64,000 bases of DNA from Apostichopus japonicus (Eukaryota > Echinodermata > Holothuroidea > Aspidochirotida > Stichopodidae), in the NCBI RefSeq assembly GCF_037975245.1, contig NC_092569.1, positions 31,130,668-31,194,667 of the forward strand, written 5' to 3'. This document shows positions 53,601 to 62,882 of this stretch, piece after piece. Numbering within the stretch: the stretch's first letter is position 1; every line of letters starts with the position of its first letter. A model generated the notes under the pieces. That model saw only the letters and a list, made by a program, of their open reading frames with translations, was not told the origin of the DNA and ran no database searches. Position numbers and translations under genes: made by a program.

Positions 53601-55115
53601 ATGCGTTTATTGTGTAATGTTTTACAAATACTTGCCCAGCGAGCAAATTTCCAAGTTGTTATCAGTTATATATTGTAATACTAAGTATATTAACACTTTT
53701 GTGAAAAGCAAATTTAAAAGTGCTTTGATTGCTCTAATGTTAACTGTTACAATACTGAGGTTTTCTAAGCTCGTTTTGGAAAAAAAAAAAAACATTTCAG
53801 CTATGCTGCGTAAAGCTGCTCTTTTTTGTTTACACTAAGAACCTATCAATATTGTATTTTTGACAAAATTAAACTTCTGTGTATTAGGAAATATTTTTTG
53901 AATACTAAATCCAACAGATTGATCATATCGGTATAGCGTAATAAATATAGCAAGTTAGATATTAAACTTATTCAAAGGCTTAATTATCATTTCCGTATGG
54001 ATATTGTTCTTTTAGAAAATCAAAAGCTGAACTTTATTTATTTTAGAATACAAGTTGGACAGTCATTTTGACGGAGAGGTAAATTTTGTATTCGGAAAAT
54101 ATGAATTATTTTATGAATTAAAGGAAGAAATTATCATCCTGAAGGAATGATATCTCAAGTTGTTTCTTGGAATTGTTACTTTTTGCATTTGCATTTTAAA
54201 TTTCTTCCGATATTTTCTTTGATAAACAAATGATTAGTCCATTAGTTAATCATAACGTTATTTTTATTAGCATCGGTTAATGGAAAGTTTATCATAATTA
54301 CGGTTTTTAAAACCCTTATGCTCTCGTAACAACACCGTTAAGGCTTTGCACCCAATATGTACGAGAAACTTGTTGTATTAAAAACAGAATTGTGTGAATT
54401 TGAGATATATTTAAGAAATAACATTGAGACATTTTCAATATGAATATGTATTTGTGTGTTTCAAAGTTCTCCTCCAAACAGATTCGTGTTGATTTTATAT
54501 AGTTTAGGCTCTAAAAAGACATGGAAAAGACATATGTTCTGACTAGTAAAATTATGTTGTAGAGTTTTTTTTTACGTGTTTGTTTGAGTCTCAAAAAATC
54601 AACTGATGTAATTCATAATTGGTTATCAACAAATGATACAGAATGAACAGTACGAATAGTGGGGCTATCAGTAGAAATTATAAGGGCAAGATAATAAATG
54701 GAATAAAGAAATAAAGAGAGATAATTGTGTTCAGAATAATGCTCGATAACGCACAACATTTACCAAAAAAAAAATCTCAATTTCAAAAAAGTTACTGTTG
54801 AATAGAGCCGATAGCTCACCAATCGTAATATTCTCTACAAATACTCGAAGCAACAAGTCAGCGCAGATAAACCGTTGTTATATTTTATATGTAGAAATAA
54901 GTACAGGAATTTGTTAATCTGAAGTTAATGAAATACTGAGTACCAATAGTAAATCAGTGAAAAAAAGTATACAAGTAAAACAAATCAATTCAATTTTAAT
55001 CTGAAGAAATTAATTTCAGTTTATTAATATTTTAGAGACTTACCCGAAAACCATTTGAGTTTAAAAGCAGCAACACCGCAAAGACGAAAATACATTTACT
55101 TCGTAGTTCTGCCAT
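41189..55115 (-). CDS. Gene C: secreted half-FReD / TIL / TILa-EGF x4 / FReD protein
   Basis: Coding exons, 5' to 3' on the minus strand: 55044-55115, 48726-48756, 47642-47814, 46978-47242, 46410-46618, 45708-45917, 44907-45116, 44090-44299, 43539-43838, 43019-43286, 41189-41673. GT-AG ends and phases agree; the sum is 2433 nt, giving 810 residues. Domain order: signal 1-24; partial FReD about 50-181; TIL about 186-245; modules 251-320, 321-390, 391-460 and 461-520; full FReD about 521-805 with GGWT, QDND, GWWY and SNLN motifs and an 82-residue Cys/Tyr-rich insert. It differs from gene B by one extra module from a local 0.8 kb duplication, by a lost Cys in the last module, and by a diverged insert. 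Probably secreted; ligand and tissue unknown. Confidence 0.85.
41674..43018 (-). other. Gene C last intron
   Basis: About 1.35 kb, collinear with gene B's last intron over nearly its full length. Near 42960-43010 a short 'tatgattgcg' direct repeat sits next to the donor. No other feature. Confidence 0.7.
43019..43286 (-). CDS. Gene C exon: second FReD, middle part
   Basis: 268 nt: ILQRRTSRSVNFYRNWNEYK, GDHWIGNDKIYSLTKQTDIN, YSSFRISNEGDRYQLSLFGY. It is two codons longer than gene B (QTDINY against QKTY). Phase 0 in, 1 out, donor GTATGT. Confidence 0.92.
43539..43838 (-). CDS. Gene C exon: fourth TILa/EGF-like module fused to FReD start
   Basis: 100 codons: EGESYINSEC, CSADATCEERNNIRRYYC, FEGDGVTCTRSGPRDCSDLY, GKYTIYPAESSGFEVYCEM, GGWT. 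The EGF-like CYC of gene B reads YYC here, so one conserved half-cystine is lost. Phase 0 at both ends; donor GTAAGT. Confidence 0.92.
44090..44299 (-). CDS. Gene C TILa/EGF-like module 3
   Basis: 70 codons, phase 0 at both ends: EGEFYINSRCTRRSTCSNNH, CSDHATCAERNGVRKCYC, YEGDGVTCTHNCFVAAKGSV then LR. Donor GTCAGT as in gene B. Confidence 0.92.
44300..44906 (-). repeat. Intron, first copy of the 0.8 kb duplication unit
   Basis: This intron is nearly identical to 45117-45707 ('cagcatagcaagaatggctgg', 'aatgcacaaccgtagaagtg', 'gtccaaggtccctgcctaaa' in the same order), with indels mainly in T-runs. Open frames at 44431 and 44763 are by-products. Confidence 0.85.
44907..45116 (-). CDS. Gene C TILa/EGF-like module 2
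   Basis: 70 codons: EGEFYINPRCTRRSTCSNNQ, CSDHATCDERIGVRKCYC, THNCFVAAKRSVLR. Closest to module 1 (45708-45917), from which it differs at about five residues, as expected of a recent duplicate. Confidence 0.92.
45117..45707 (-). repeat. Intron, second copy of the 0.8 kb duplication unit
   Basis: Partner of 44300-44906. Together with exons 44907 and 45708 it shows that one exon plus one intron was copied in tandem, which explains the fourth module. Confidence 0.85.
45708..45917 (-). CDS. Gene C TILa/EGF-like module 1
   Basis: 70 codons: EGEFYINSRCTRRSTCSNNQ, CSDHATCDERSGVRKCYC, YEGDGLTCTHNCFVAAKGSV then LR. Phase 0 at both ends. It follows the TIL exon. Confidence 0.92.
45918..46409 (-). other. 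Intron between gene C TIL exon and module 1
   Basis: A 492-bp intron; no further feature recognised. Confidence 0.6.
46410..46618 (-). CDS. Gene C TIL domain exon
   Basis: After a split Asp codon: LPINWCLSNKDNYDNTCERT, CENPNDC, CLCPENHMIFGDNCIPQEQC then GCYVRGEGVVLA. TIL cysteine pattern as in gene B. Phase 1 in, 0 out, donor GTAAGT. Sequence has diverged from gene B more than the FReD exons have. Confidence 0.9.
46619..46977 (-). other. Intron between first FReD and TIL exon of gene C
   Basis: 359 bp with no trace of a FReD C-terminal exon on the minus strand, confirming that the first FReD lacks that part. Confidence 0.7.
46978..47242 (-). CDS. Gene C exon 4: first FReD, middle part
   Basis: 265 nt: VIQRRVDGSIDFNRTWDEYK, NGIGFLDSEFLIGNEKLAHL, INQKNYQLRIELENYSGQSY, YDNFRIADEWGNYSITSL. 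The usual EFWxGNE reads EFLIGNE. Phase 0 in, 1 out, donor GTTAGA. Confidence 0.9.
47243..47641 (-). other. Gene C intron 3
   Basis: 399 bp, AT-rich, no features. Splits the GGWT and VIQRR codons in phase 0. Confidence 0.65.
47642..47814 (-). CDS. Gene C exon 3: first FReD, N-terminal part
   Basis: After a split Asn codon: LQYFLFQTPEYPRDCHEVLN, SGVYLIKPDQYPEPFQTYC, GGWT. 173 nt, same phases as in gene B; donor GTACGT. Confidence 0.92.
47815..48725 (-). other. Gene C intron 2, with a hammerhead-like hairpin repeat
   Basis: A 911-bp intron. At 48272-48360 lies 'ttctgttactgttacttgca' followed by CTGAAGA-A, GATCC..CGATC, GAAT and CGTCGGGC. This is a degraded second copy of the repeat at 62436 and 19655, with one stem pair and GAAA lost. 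Confidence 0.6.
48726..48756 (-). CDS. Gene C exon 2 (31-nt microexon)
   Basis: 31 bases between a CTTCAG acceptor and a GTAAGTT donor, reading ISASTRVNDS plus one base of a split Asn codon. Phase 0 in, 1 out. It connects signal peptide and FReD in one frame and is nearly identical to gene A's exon 2. Confidence 0.75.
48757..55043 (-). other. Gene C intron 1
   Basis: A 6.3 kb intron, broadly collinear with gene A's intron 1 but without the LINE and with a further tandem duplication (50700-52560 and 52565-54360). No exon recognised; frames at 49503, 50129, 51068 and 53572 are chance frames. Confidence 0.6.
50700..54360. repeat. Tandem duplication inside gene C intron 1
   Basis: Two copies offset by about 1.86 kb. 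Matching landmarks: 'tagagtttctgtaaa.ttatatcc' (50713, 52574), 'atgaccgccagagggaaa' (51478, 53332) and 'gtattcggaaaatatgaatt' (52307, 54088). Gene A's intron has one copy (about 3760-5500). Confidence 0.85.
55044..55115 (-). CDS. Gene C exon 1: signal peptide
   Basis: ATG at 55115 opens 24 codons, MAELRSKCIFVFAVLLLLNS then NGFR, followed by GTAAGTCT. Clear secretory signal with a long Leu-rich core. The donor is canonical, unlike the otherwise matching gene A exon. Start supported by homology and by the upstream element at a constant distance. Confidence 0.8.
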
Positions 55116-55229
55116 TGATCCAAAATGAAACAGAGAAAAATGGATGCACAAAATAAAGGAGATACTTGCTGACCTTCTCTGAGAGTGACATAAGTAATGA
55201 ACGTGAATTCGTTACCCAAGGAGGGACCT

Positions 55230-55252
55230 TCATACGTACGGATGTCCAATTA
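55230..55252 (-). promoter_or_regulatory. Conserved upstream element, gene C
   Basis: Minus-strand ATTGGACATCCGTACGTATG followed by AAGGTCC lies 127 bp before the ATG and matches gene A over more than 25 bases and gene B over the GGACATCC core. Confidence 0.4.
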
Positions 55253-57099
55253 CACCACGTTATTTATCAGTTGGTCACATTTAAGATCCATAATCTATGT
55301 AATGCAATCTAGTGTGTCACATATCGACATCTGTATATTATGTAAGTGTCATTATTATTACAGGATAAATATGTGCTTTGTTAACTTAGAAGCTCCTATA
55401 TCTCGAATTGTTAGTTAGATTTTAAGAACTCGCGATTCAACCACAAGAAAATGATAAGAATGGTTGTTTAGATCTCACACAATAAATGTCAAATTATCAG
55501 TATTTTGACCATCACTGGATTAAATTATCTTATTTTGATTATCTAAAGCTTACCACATATGTTTACGAATTAACATATATTAAGTTGAATATAGAAGTCA
55601 AATGATAAACACTAAGAACCGTGTTTGTTCGTCGTTTTAACCTTTGTACTGATATGAGACATTATGCATGCAAAAGACGCTCTCAACGTATTAAGATATT
55701 TTAACACCAAATCGCTCGGAATAGTGAGATATCGATATCAAAAAGCGCTTTTCGGATATTGGAGAATCACAGGGAAAGTAGTTTATACTGGCCTATCAAG
55801 GAATATAGTATTTGGATTTAAAGATGTGATTTTGTTTTTATTTACTGGAGTGTTAAAAATTATAAATAGTTTGATTAAAACAACAACAATAATATTGCTT
55901 TTCCACCTGATAGTTCAAGCTCGTATATTAACCACTGTTCACCACATGTTTTGAAGACAAAGTAGTAATTGCTCATAATTATCGATACACGGTTGTGGGA
56001 CATAACAGTAGTTGATGTGTCAACATTGGGTGTTAGTTCTTAAACACGCCATTAGATAATGGAGTCGATTCTAGTCGTTTTATGCTATCAGATAGCCTAT
56101 GGGTTTACCGGAACATGTCCTTTCCTCGTTCTCGTAATGACGAATTGGCGTAGTTTATATATTGTGAACTGGAAACAAACAGTACAGTACCTACTTTACT
56201 TCAAAAACATATCTAGTACAGTAACCAATAGTGCCACATGTAACACATGTTACTACTTTTCATGTCCCACAACCGTGCATCATTAATATTTACTTTGTGT
56301 TCGTAACACGGTGACATGTGTTACAGGTGGCACTAGTACTTACTGTGCTATTAATGAGCATCGGCTCTTTTTTCACACATTATTATATTATTTTTTACAA
56401 TCTCACTCATGCAGTAAACCGGTGAAATGATGCAATTCACTTTAAATGATCATAACCAGGAACTACCCATTTCATACGCAAACTGATGGACACCATAATA
56501 TGTATTATGATTTAAAAGTACCTTAACTGCTTTAACGTTAGACAATCATTTACAAGGTAATGCCTTTTATTTTCCTTGCTGGTATGTACAAGCTACTATA
56601 TGCTGCACAACCTGGCTGGCAACTTACGATACTTAACGGAAGCTGATGGACGTATAAATCGTATGATTTCACGTGATTGAGCCACGTAGCACTGTTCCAC
56701 GTGTTCGATATGATGACATCTCAAGGAAATACATCTTGAATGATGAAGAATCGTGGCTGGATTCTTTACTACAATGATACAAAGGCATATTGCCAGACGT
56801 TATTATCTGTGCCAAGAAATCGGAGTCTATACTTCTTGTGTTAATTCATTTGCATACCCCTTTCCTCATATAATCTAGTATAGGTATATCACCTAGTTGT
56901 GATTACAGGATTGTATTCAGAACGTGGTGACAGAGGATCATAGTGTCGTGAGTTACACTGCATGGTATGGATGGTTGCATAGTACATGGTGACTGGTCAA
57001 AATGATACAAACACATCTCTAATTATCATATTACAACAAGGAAGTAGACAATCTCAATGACAAGCATTGTGACATATCGGAGAGCCATCACAACATACT
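55253..57099. other. Upstream flank of gene C, no gene seen
   Basis: Partly homologous to 6.5-7.55 kb upstream of gene A. Around 56225-56340 an inverted arrangement is visible: 'gccacatgtaacacatg', 'tcccacaaccgtg' and 'gtgacatgtgttacaggtggcac' pair imperfectly. Frames at 55664 and 56059 have no recognised domain. Confidence 0.45.
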
Positions 57100-57990
57100 T
57101 ATTATAAACGATAAGCGTGTATTCAAACACATTTCTATTAATATTAAGAAAGTTCGCTAATTATAACTCATTGTTGGAATATTATTACATTTTTCTCGTG
57201 TTTTTCACCATTTTCACCCATTCCGTCTAAGTGTTTTTATTTGTACTGTACAGAGTAGCCTATGAAAGTCCTTACCATTATTGTTGCTGAAAACTTTTTC
57301 GATCAATATAAATAAATGCCATTCCAAAGACGTTGAAAATATTTCTACCTGCTTATATTTGTGTTATGTCCCACACTCCAACACAACAAAGACCGCTTTG
57401 AATTACTGGTAGCAATTCGGTAATAAAATATTCGGCGTCCCACACTGCTTGCAAATTCCTGTCACCGGACATATCGATTTTCACCGATTCTAATATAAAA
57501 ATAAATATTCATGTTTATTTGTCAATTACAAATCACATATATGTGAATAAAGATGCTTTGATTTCAAGTGTCGTATAGGACACCTTTGTATATATAATAA
57601 AGTTTTACAGTGATGAGTGGGAATCGGGATACGTTAGGAATATGGGATGTTGAAAATCGGTTCTGTTTAAGTTCTAAACGAAATATAATTGTAAGAGCCC
57701 CATCTATTCGATTCCGGTAAGTATATGGATTGGGGACAACCTTTACAACATGTACTCTATGAAATACTTATTTGTGGAGTTGATACGTGATTATTCAAAC
57801 ATTTTGTTCCACCTATATGTTAGCAATATCCTTTATTTTTTGTTTAATCATATCTAAATGGAGATTACATTGTCGGAAAGTTGTATATGTTGCTATAATT
57901 TTCCATATCACCACCTTACTTTGTTCGTGTTCGTGGGAGTGGGAATGGTAGTTTTAATCGCTAATACGGATTCATCGTGGATCTCTGAAT
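57100..57990. repeat. Segmental duplication, copy 2, left arm
   Basis: 57725-57990 matches 36415-36690 almost base for base. 57120-57660 is a more diverged match to 37120-37440 and to 63180-63470 ('cagtgatgagt.gga', 'tagcctatg.agt.cctaacca'). The plus frame at 57858-58079 crosses the end of the duplicated block, so I do not call it a gene. Confidence 0.75.
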
Positions 57991-58099
57991 GTTTCTCTGG
58001 CAAATGTGTGAGCATTCATAGATTTCAAAGATTAAAGGTATGTAGACAGGTAGCTATGACTTCAGTTGAAATATTATAACCCCCCCCCCAAAAAAAATA

Positions 58100-58102
<3 letters not shown>

Positions 58103-58172
<70 letters not shown>
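58103..58172. repeat. (TA)n microsatellite
   Basis: About 35 TA units preceded by a C-run and A-run (58080-58099). Confidence 0.97.
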
Positions 58173-58173
<1 letters not shown>

Positions 58174-59245
58174 CATAGTAACAGGTAGTAACAGAGTAAT
58201 ACATTTATTTGTCTTCATGTCTTTAGGATTTTATAAATAAGGTAATTAATTTGAACTGTTATAGTTCCTTCATCAACGAGATATTGCACAAAATAAATAT
58301 ATATCTTCATATATAATAATATATATAGAATAATATATCCAAAAATGAACACATATTTTTTAAATTGGGGAAATATTAATATATCAGAGACACAGGTTTG
58401 CTTGCAGTACAGCAGTAAACTATAATACAGGATTCCAAACAGTGAGTTCCTGAACTTCAATGTTCAGGGAAAACTTGCAGATTTACAAAGGATTTAATTA
58501 ATACCCAATTATAACGACATGATATCGCAAACAGCCCCTACAAGAACCTTCACATTGTTTTAGCTGATATCAAACATACAAGTCGGTGGAAATAAGGTAA
58601 AATGACACCAAATGGATGTTTTACAAGTATTTTGTTCAGATATAGAAATTTAATATTTTTATTAATATAAAATTTTATCTTAATTATATCTTCTTTTTTT
58701 TGGGTGGGAGGGGGGCTTATGTTATTTCAAATGAAGTAATAACACCCTGTCTAATGAGAGGGTTAAGACATTTTGCTATCAAGTTTTGTGAGCTTAAAAT
58801 TAAAGTGGATATTACTTGAAATGTGCAGCTGCTATTTTGGCTTTCCAGAGACCATCTTACTCAGAATTTCATACACTTCTAAATGAATGACAACTTTGAC
58901 CTGTCTGTTTATCTTCAAATTCCCACTTTTTTTATTCTTCATTAACAAGTTTGATTTAGAAATTTAGACTACTTGACTGAATTTCTATTTTGATATATGT
59001 TTCATTCATCTTTATTGCATTATTACTTTACATAGTACCAATGCATCTCTTTAAAAATTGGACACTCTCAGACTGTTTTCAGATGCCACCATTATTTTGA
59101 ACTTTGAAACTCCCTTATGAGAACCCTATAATATGAAATTCTATTAGGAGGTTATTGTTTGCAAGAACAAATTGAATAGCTGTGATCCAATTCCCATTGT
59201 TAAAAATATTTATATAATTTTTGGTTTCGATGATAACCGTAACCT
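58173..59245. other. Intergenic, no gene seen
   Basis: AT-rich DNA with a 'ttttttttgggtgggagggggg' patch at 58693. Belongs to the block absent from the paralogous region at 36.7-36.86 kb. Confidence 0.5.
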
Positions 59246-59254
59246 TTGTAATCG

Positions 59255-59745
59255 TGCGTGGGTGTGTGTGTGTGTGTGCGTTTGTGACGCCCAGCTTGTA
59301 AACACGATATCTCAAGAAGGGAAGCTTAGACAGTTCTCATATTTGGTACATATGAGTACCTTATTAAGTACAAGAAGCCTATTGTTTTTGGTGTAGGTCA
59401 CATGTCATTTAAGGTCACCAGGGGGTCAAATAGTGAAAAGCTTGTAAACATGATATTCCAACAAACCAAACTTGAACTGATCTCATAATTTGTAAGTTGA
59501 AGTACCACATTTAGTACATGAGGCCTATTGTTGTTGGTATAGGTCAAAGGTTACTTGGGGTCACCAGGGGTCAAATAGTGAAAAGCTTGTAAACATGATA
59601 TCTCAAAAAGCAAAGCTTGGATTGATATTATATTTGGTATGTAGGTTGACCACATTAAGTACAAAAAGCCTATCGTTTTTGGTGGATGTCGAAGGTAATT
59701 TAGGACCAACTTGTAAAAAGCTTTTCATGATATACGGTATCTCCC
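59255..59745 (+). repeat. 145-bp tandem repeat with AGGTCA motifs
   Basis: After a short (GT)n run, the anchor 'cttgtaaacayga' recurs at 59295, 59441 and 59586, and in decayed form at 59710. Each unit holds 'gatatctcaa', 'tttggtac', 'agtacaagaagcctattgtt' and one or more aggtca/gggtca half-sites. Confidence 0.8.
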
Positions 59746-61630
59746 ATCGTCCAGCCTATAAGTAGATGACATGGGCGATTCGCCTCATAAGAAGAGGAGA
59801 GCCTATTGACAATTGAAAGTGATCTTACGGGCATCCGTAGATTTGAATCTGAACTCGCGACAATATCCCCATTGACTTAAGTGTGTCGCTAGAAGTCCTG
59901 AATTGCTATGTACATAGCTACATACATGTGTGTGTGTAACAGTGTCTTCCAAGGCATGCTTGCAGACCATAGATATATAAAAGTGCTAGAGCTACTGCAA
60001 CACTTGTCACTCATTCGTATGGATATTTTGCTAAAGAGTTGATGTGATTTCGATAGAATAGTGCACTTGAATGGCGAAGCATGCCTTCTCTAGAAAATAT
60101 TTGTAGATCATTGGTAGTTCTGGTTGGACGTAATTTGCACAGGTAGGTACCGCGAATTTCAAAACATTTCTTGGCCAGCTGCCAATTAGAAACTAGGTCA
60201 AGCACCTGTGAACTTGAGATTTGCTTTCACTTCATGGAGTTGGCTTTAATGTTGGTCTAGTTTTTCTCAATAACGTGTGAAACTACCATTGACAGGGTCC
60301 GACAAGGTTGATATTTTGGGACTAGTTGTGAATGGGGTAAGGCATTGTTTCAAAACATAACAGTCATGTGATCCAATGTCAACAAAGGTCAATCAGAGGT
60401 CAAACACTATTATTTTTGCAAATACTTGAGAACCAAATGTCCATCAAGGTTGGGGGTTACGCTATTGTCATACAATAGTCGACCTGCAGTTTGGTGACCT
60501 TTGACCTCAGGTTGACCTGTATTAGCTTCTTTCAAGTTGATTCTTTGAAGTTTCGTGGACATATATATTCCAATCTAAATTGTCCATAAGTGGACTCCTC
60601 TGCAACCCTAATGTGCGAAGTTATTAGAGATTTGGTTTGGTTTGTAATTCTTGGTGTGCGGATTCATAACATTGAGTACAAGAAACCTACTGTTTTTGAT
60701 GGAGGTGTGTATATTGTATAACCACGTACAGACTGACCTGTGTTAGCATGCCATAGTTTTATTGTAACAGCTAGTTCTGGTTATACTAACAAGCAGAAGT
60801 CTAGTGCATTGAAGTCATCGAAACTTCAATGCATTTTGCATTCTGGTTTTAAAATATATTTACCAGTGCCTTAATATGAATTAATAATATGTGGTATGTA
60901 CTGAGTTAATTTCCTTTCAAATGTTTGCATACATTACTCATTCTAAACCTAACAGTGTTGCCATCCAGAGGGTTGACGGGTTAAGATGTACATAGGATGA
61001 AGCGTTTAATTATTATCTGTCAGCAATTTACCATTTTGCTGTAACATATCGGTTCACCAGTCATAGACAGTAGTATCCCAGTGTGATTGTTGTTCTTCAT
61101 ACATTCTTCATAGATTTATAAAGACGCCAAAACAAGTTCGAAAATGATAAATGTTTGCATATAGCAAATTAAAATTGTAAGATTGAGTTATTTGCAAAAA
61201 CATTTTTGAGGTATTTTCAGTACACTCTGATACATGTGTCATGGACATAACTAGAATTATTTTTAATTAATAAGAAAATCACATTTTTATGAGGGGAACA
61301 TACAAGTGGGGTGAGAAAATCATTCATTGCATATTTTTGTGCCTATGTATGTTTGTAATTTTGCTTCATTCTGTGTTTGTATATGAAACTTGGTATCATT
61401 TTCACTATTTAATATATATTTAATACCATAAATTGTTGTCTTTGTCCTTTTTTATATTTCTTAACACTGTCCAGATCTAGTAAATCGTTTTCTCATCAGT
61501 GTAGTAGCCCATTCCATTGGCTTGATCTTTGGATGCATCCTTGTATAGCAATATTTCTGTGAATAGATAGGGCCTTTCCATTGAGTCTCAAACTCATTTT
61601 ATCAATCCCGTTCCTCAAAATCAGCTGTTA
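59746..61630. repeat. Degenerate repeat DNA with AGGTCA-type half-sites
   Basis: 60300-60720 continues the style of the preceding tandem repeat: 'aaaggtcaatcagaggtcaa', 'gacctttgacctcaggttgacc', 'agtacaagaaacctactgtttttg'. From 60720 to 61630 I see nothing specific. No gene recognised. Confidence 0.5.
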
Positions 61631-61636
61631 ACACTA

Positions 61637-61852
61637 ACTCTTTAAAGAGTGAAATTCACTCTTTAAAAGAGTGATTCTCACTCTTTCTAGAGTGAAAAGG
61701 CCCACTCTTTCAGAGTGAAAAGCTCACTCTTTGAAGGAGTGAACAATCTCACTCTTTTGAAAGAGTGAATTTCACTCGTCGTGGAGTGATCACTCACTAC
61801 ACTCTAAGAAAGAGTGAGAATTCACTCCATTCGAGTGAAAATTCACTCTTTT
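61637..61852. repeat. Array of CACTCTTT/AAAGAGTG palindromes
   Basis: About ten short inverted repeats in 216 bp: 61637-61650 (a perfect ACTCTTTAAAGAGT), 61658-61674, 61679-61694, 61703-61717, 61725-61741, 61750-61767, 61773-61788, then less regular units to 61852. Each has arms CACTC(TTT) and (AAA)GAGTG around 0-5 variable bases, with 5-10 bp spacers. Confidence 0.9.
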
Positions 61853-62435
61853 GTTTTTAGACTGCATCTATTCTGCGTTTAAGTTTAAACTAACCCTTTT
61901 TACATAGTTGAGGTCCATCAGTTAAGGTGACTGGACTATATTGTATAAAACAACGACTTCGGGTCAATTCCCCAGATACAACATAAAACTCAATCGGGCA
62001 AAAACATAAGATTTTATGTGTACAATGTGTTAAAAATTTGACGGTTGGTGTCATGAGGTCATGAGGTCTTCTGTTGCATATATGAAGTAAAAAAACACTT
62101 GGTCGAGTTATTAGATTAGGAAGGACACGACTAACTTTTCTTCTGTCCCACCTCCTTCTCCCTTTGTTCCACCCCCCCCCCCCCATCACTCCTCTTCTCA
62201 CAGCTCTCTTCCACACCCTTTTTACTCCACACCTTTCTGTCTTTGTCCTTCTCCAGTTGATTCTCTACCCCGTTCCTTTAATCCTCCCTTTGCCCCTCCA
62301 CTGTTTATCTCCTACCTCTCCTCTTCCCCTGTTGCCTTCTTCTCTCCATCCCTTGTCTACTAATCCCTTACATGTATCTCATTGTGTTCACCGTGCTCAT
62401 TAACCTGTATGTATTCTGTGCGTGTTTGTCTCCAT
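61853..62435. other. Intergenic with polypyrimidine tract
   Basis: 62130-62380 is strongly C/T-rich on the plus strand, including a C-run near 62171-62184. The frames over it on either strand are low-complexity by-products. Confidence 0.6.
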
Positions 62436-62530
62436 TCTGTTACTGTTACTTGTCATTTAGCCTCTGAAGAAAATCCTGCTAGGATCGAAACGTCAGGCCA
62501 AGTTACTTTTACACATTCTATTACACAGGC
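62436..62530 (+). repeat. Hammerhead-like hairpin repeat, best copy
   Basis: 'ctgttactgttacttgtcat' leads into GCCT (62460-62463), CTGAAGA (62464-62470), a hairpin ATCC-TGCTA-GGAT, GAAA (62487-62490), CGTC and AGGC (62495-62498). GCCT and AGGC are complementary, and CTGANGA and GAAA are the two invariant blocks of the hammerhead core. An extra A follows CTGAAGA, so catalytic activity is uncertain. Family context: hammerhead motifs occur in Penelope-like and other retroelements. Confidence 0.55.
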
Positions 62531-62882
62531 TCTCTAGTGGATAAGCAGTTTGCTTACAGTTTTATTTTATTTTCATTTTGAGATATTAGATTGTTAAAAC
62601 AATGCATTAACGTCAAATGTAGCTTAAGATTTATCAATATCGTAAAAAGCCCCAATACCTATTGAAACATATTCAACATTCATTTTTGTATATTCTTTAC
62701 TATAAAATATCACAACGAAAGAGCTACCTTAGGTCATCTTTCAAGACACATGCAATGTTCTTGTGTTATATATACTATTCTATTTTTTCTGTTGTACCTT
62801 ACAATTACATTATGTACCTGAATGTGTTGTAATGATGTAACTGTTGTTGCATGCTGACCGAGTTATATTTTTTCTAGGCTGT

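Noticed and set aside
56225-56340. Possible inverted-repeat transposon ends around 'acatgtaacacatg'
   Set aside because: The inverted segments are short and imperfect, with no internal coding sequence or clear target-site duplication.
57858-58079. Possible signal-peptide exon (hydrophobic FVFVGVGMVVLIA, donor-like AAGGTATGT)
   Set aside because: The frame crosses the end of a segmental duplication, its start codon is missing in the 36.6 kb copy, and no downstream exon is recognised.
61637-61852. CRISPR array
   Set aside because: Repeats are 14-18 bp palindromes with 5-10 bp spacers and no cas genes, in a eukaryotic genome.
62164-62403. Pro/Leu/Ser-rich plus-strand frame
   Set aside because: Low-complexity polypyrimidine tract.
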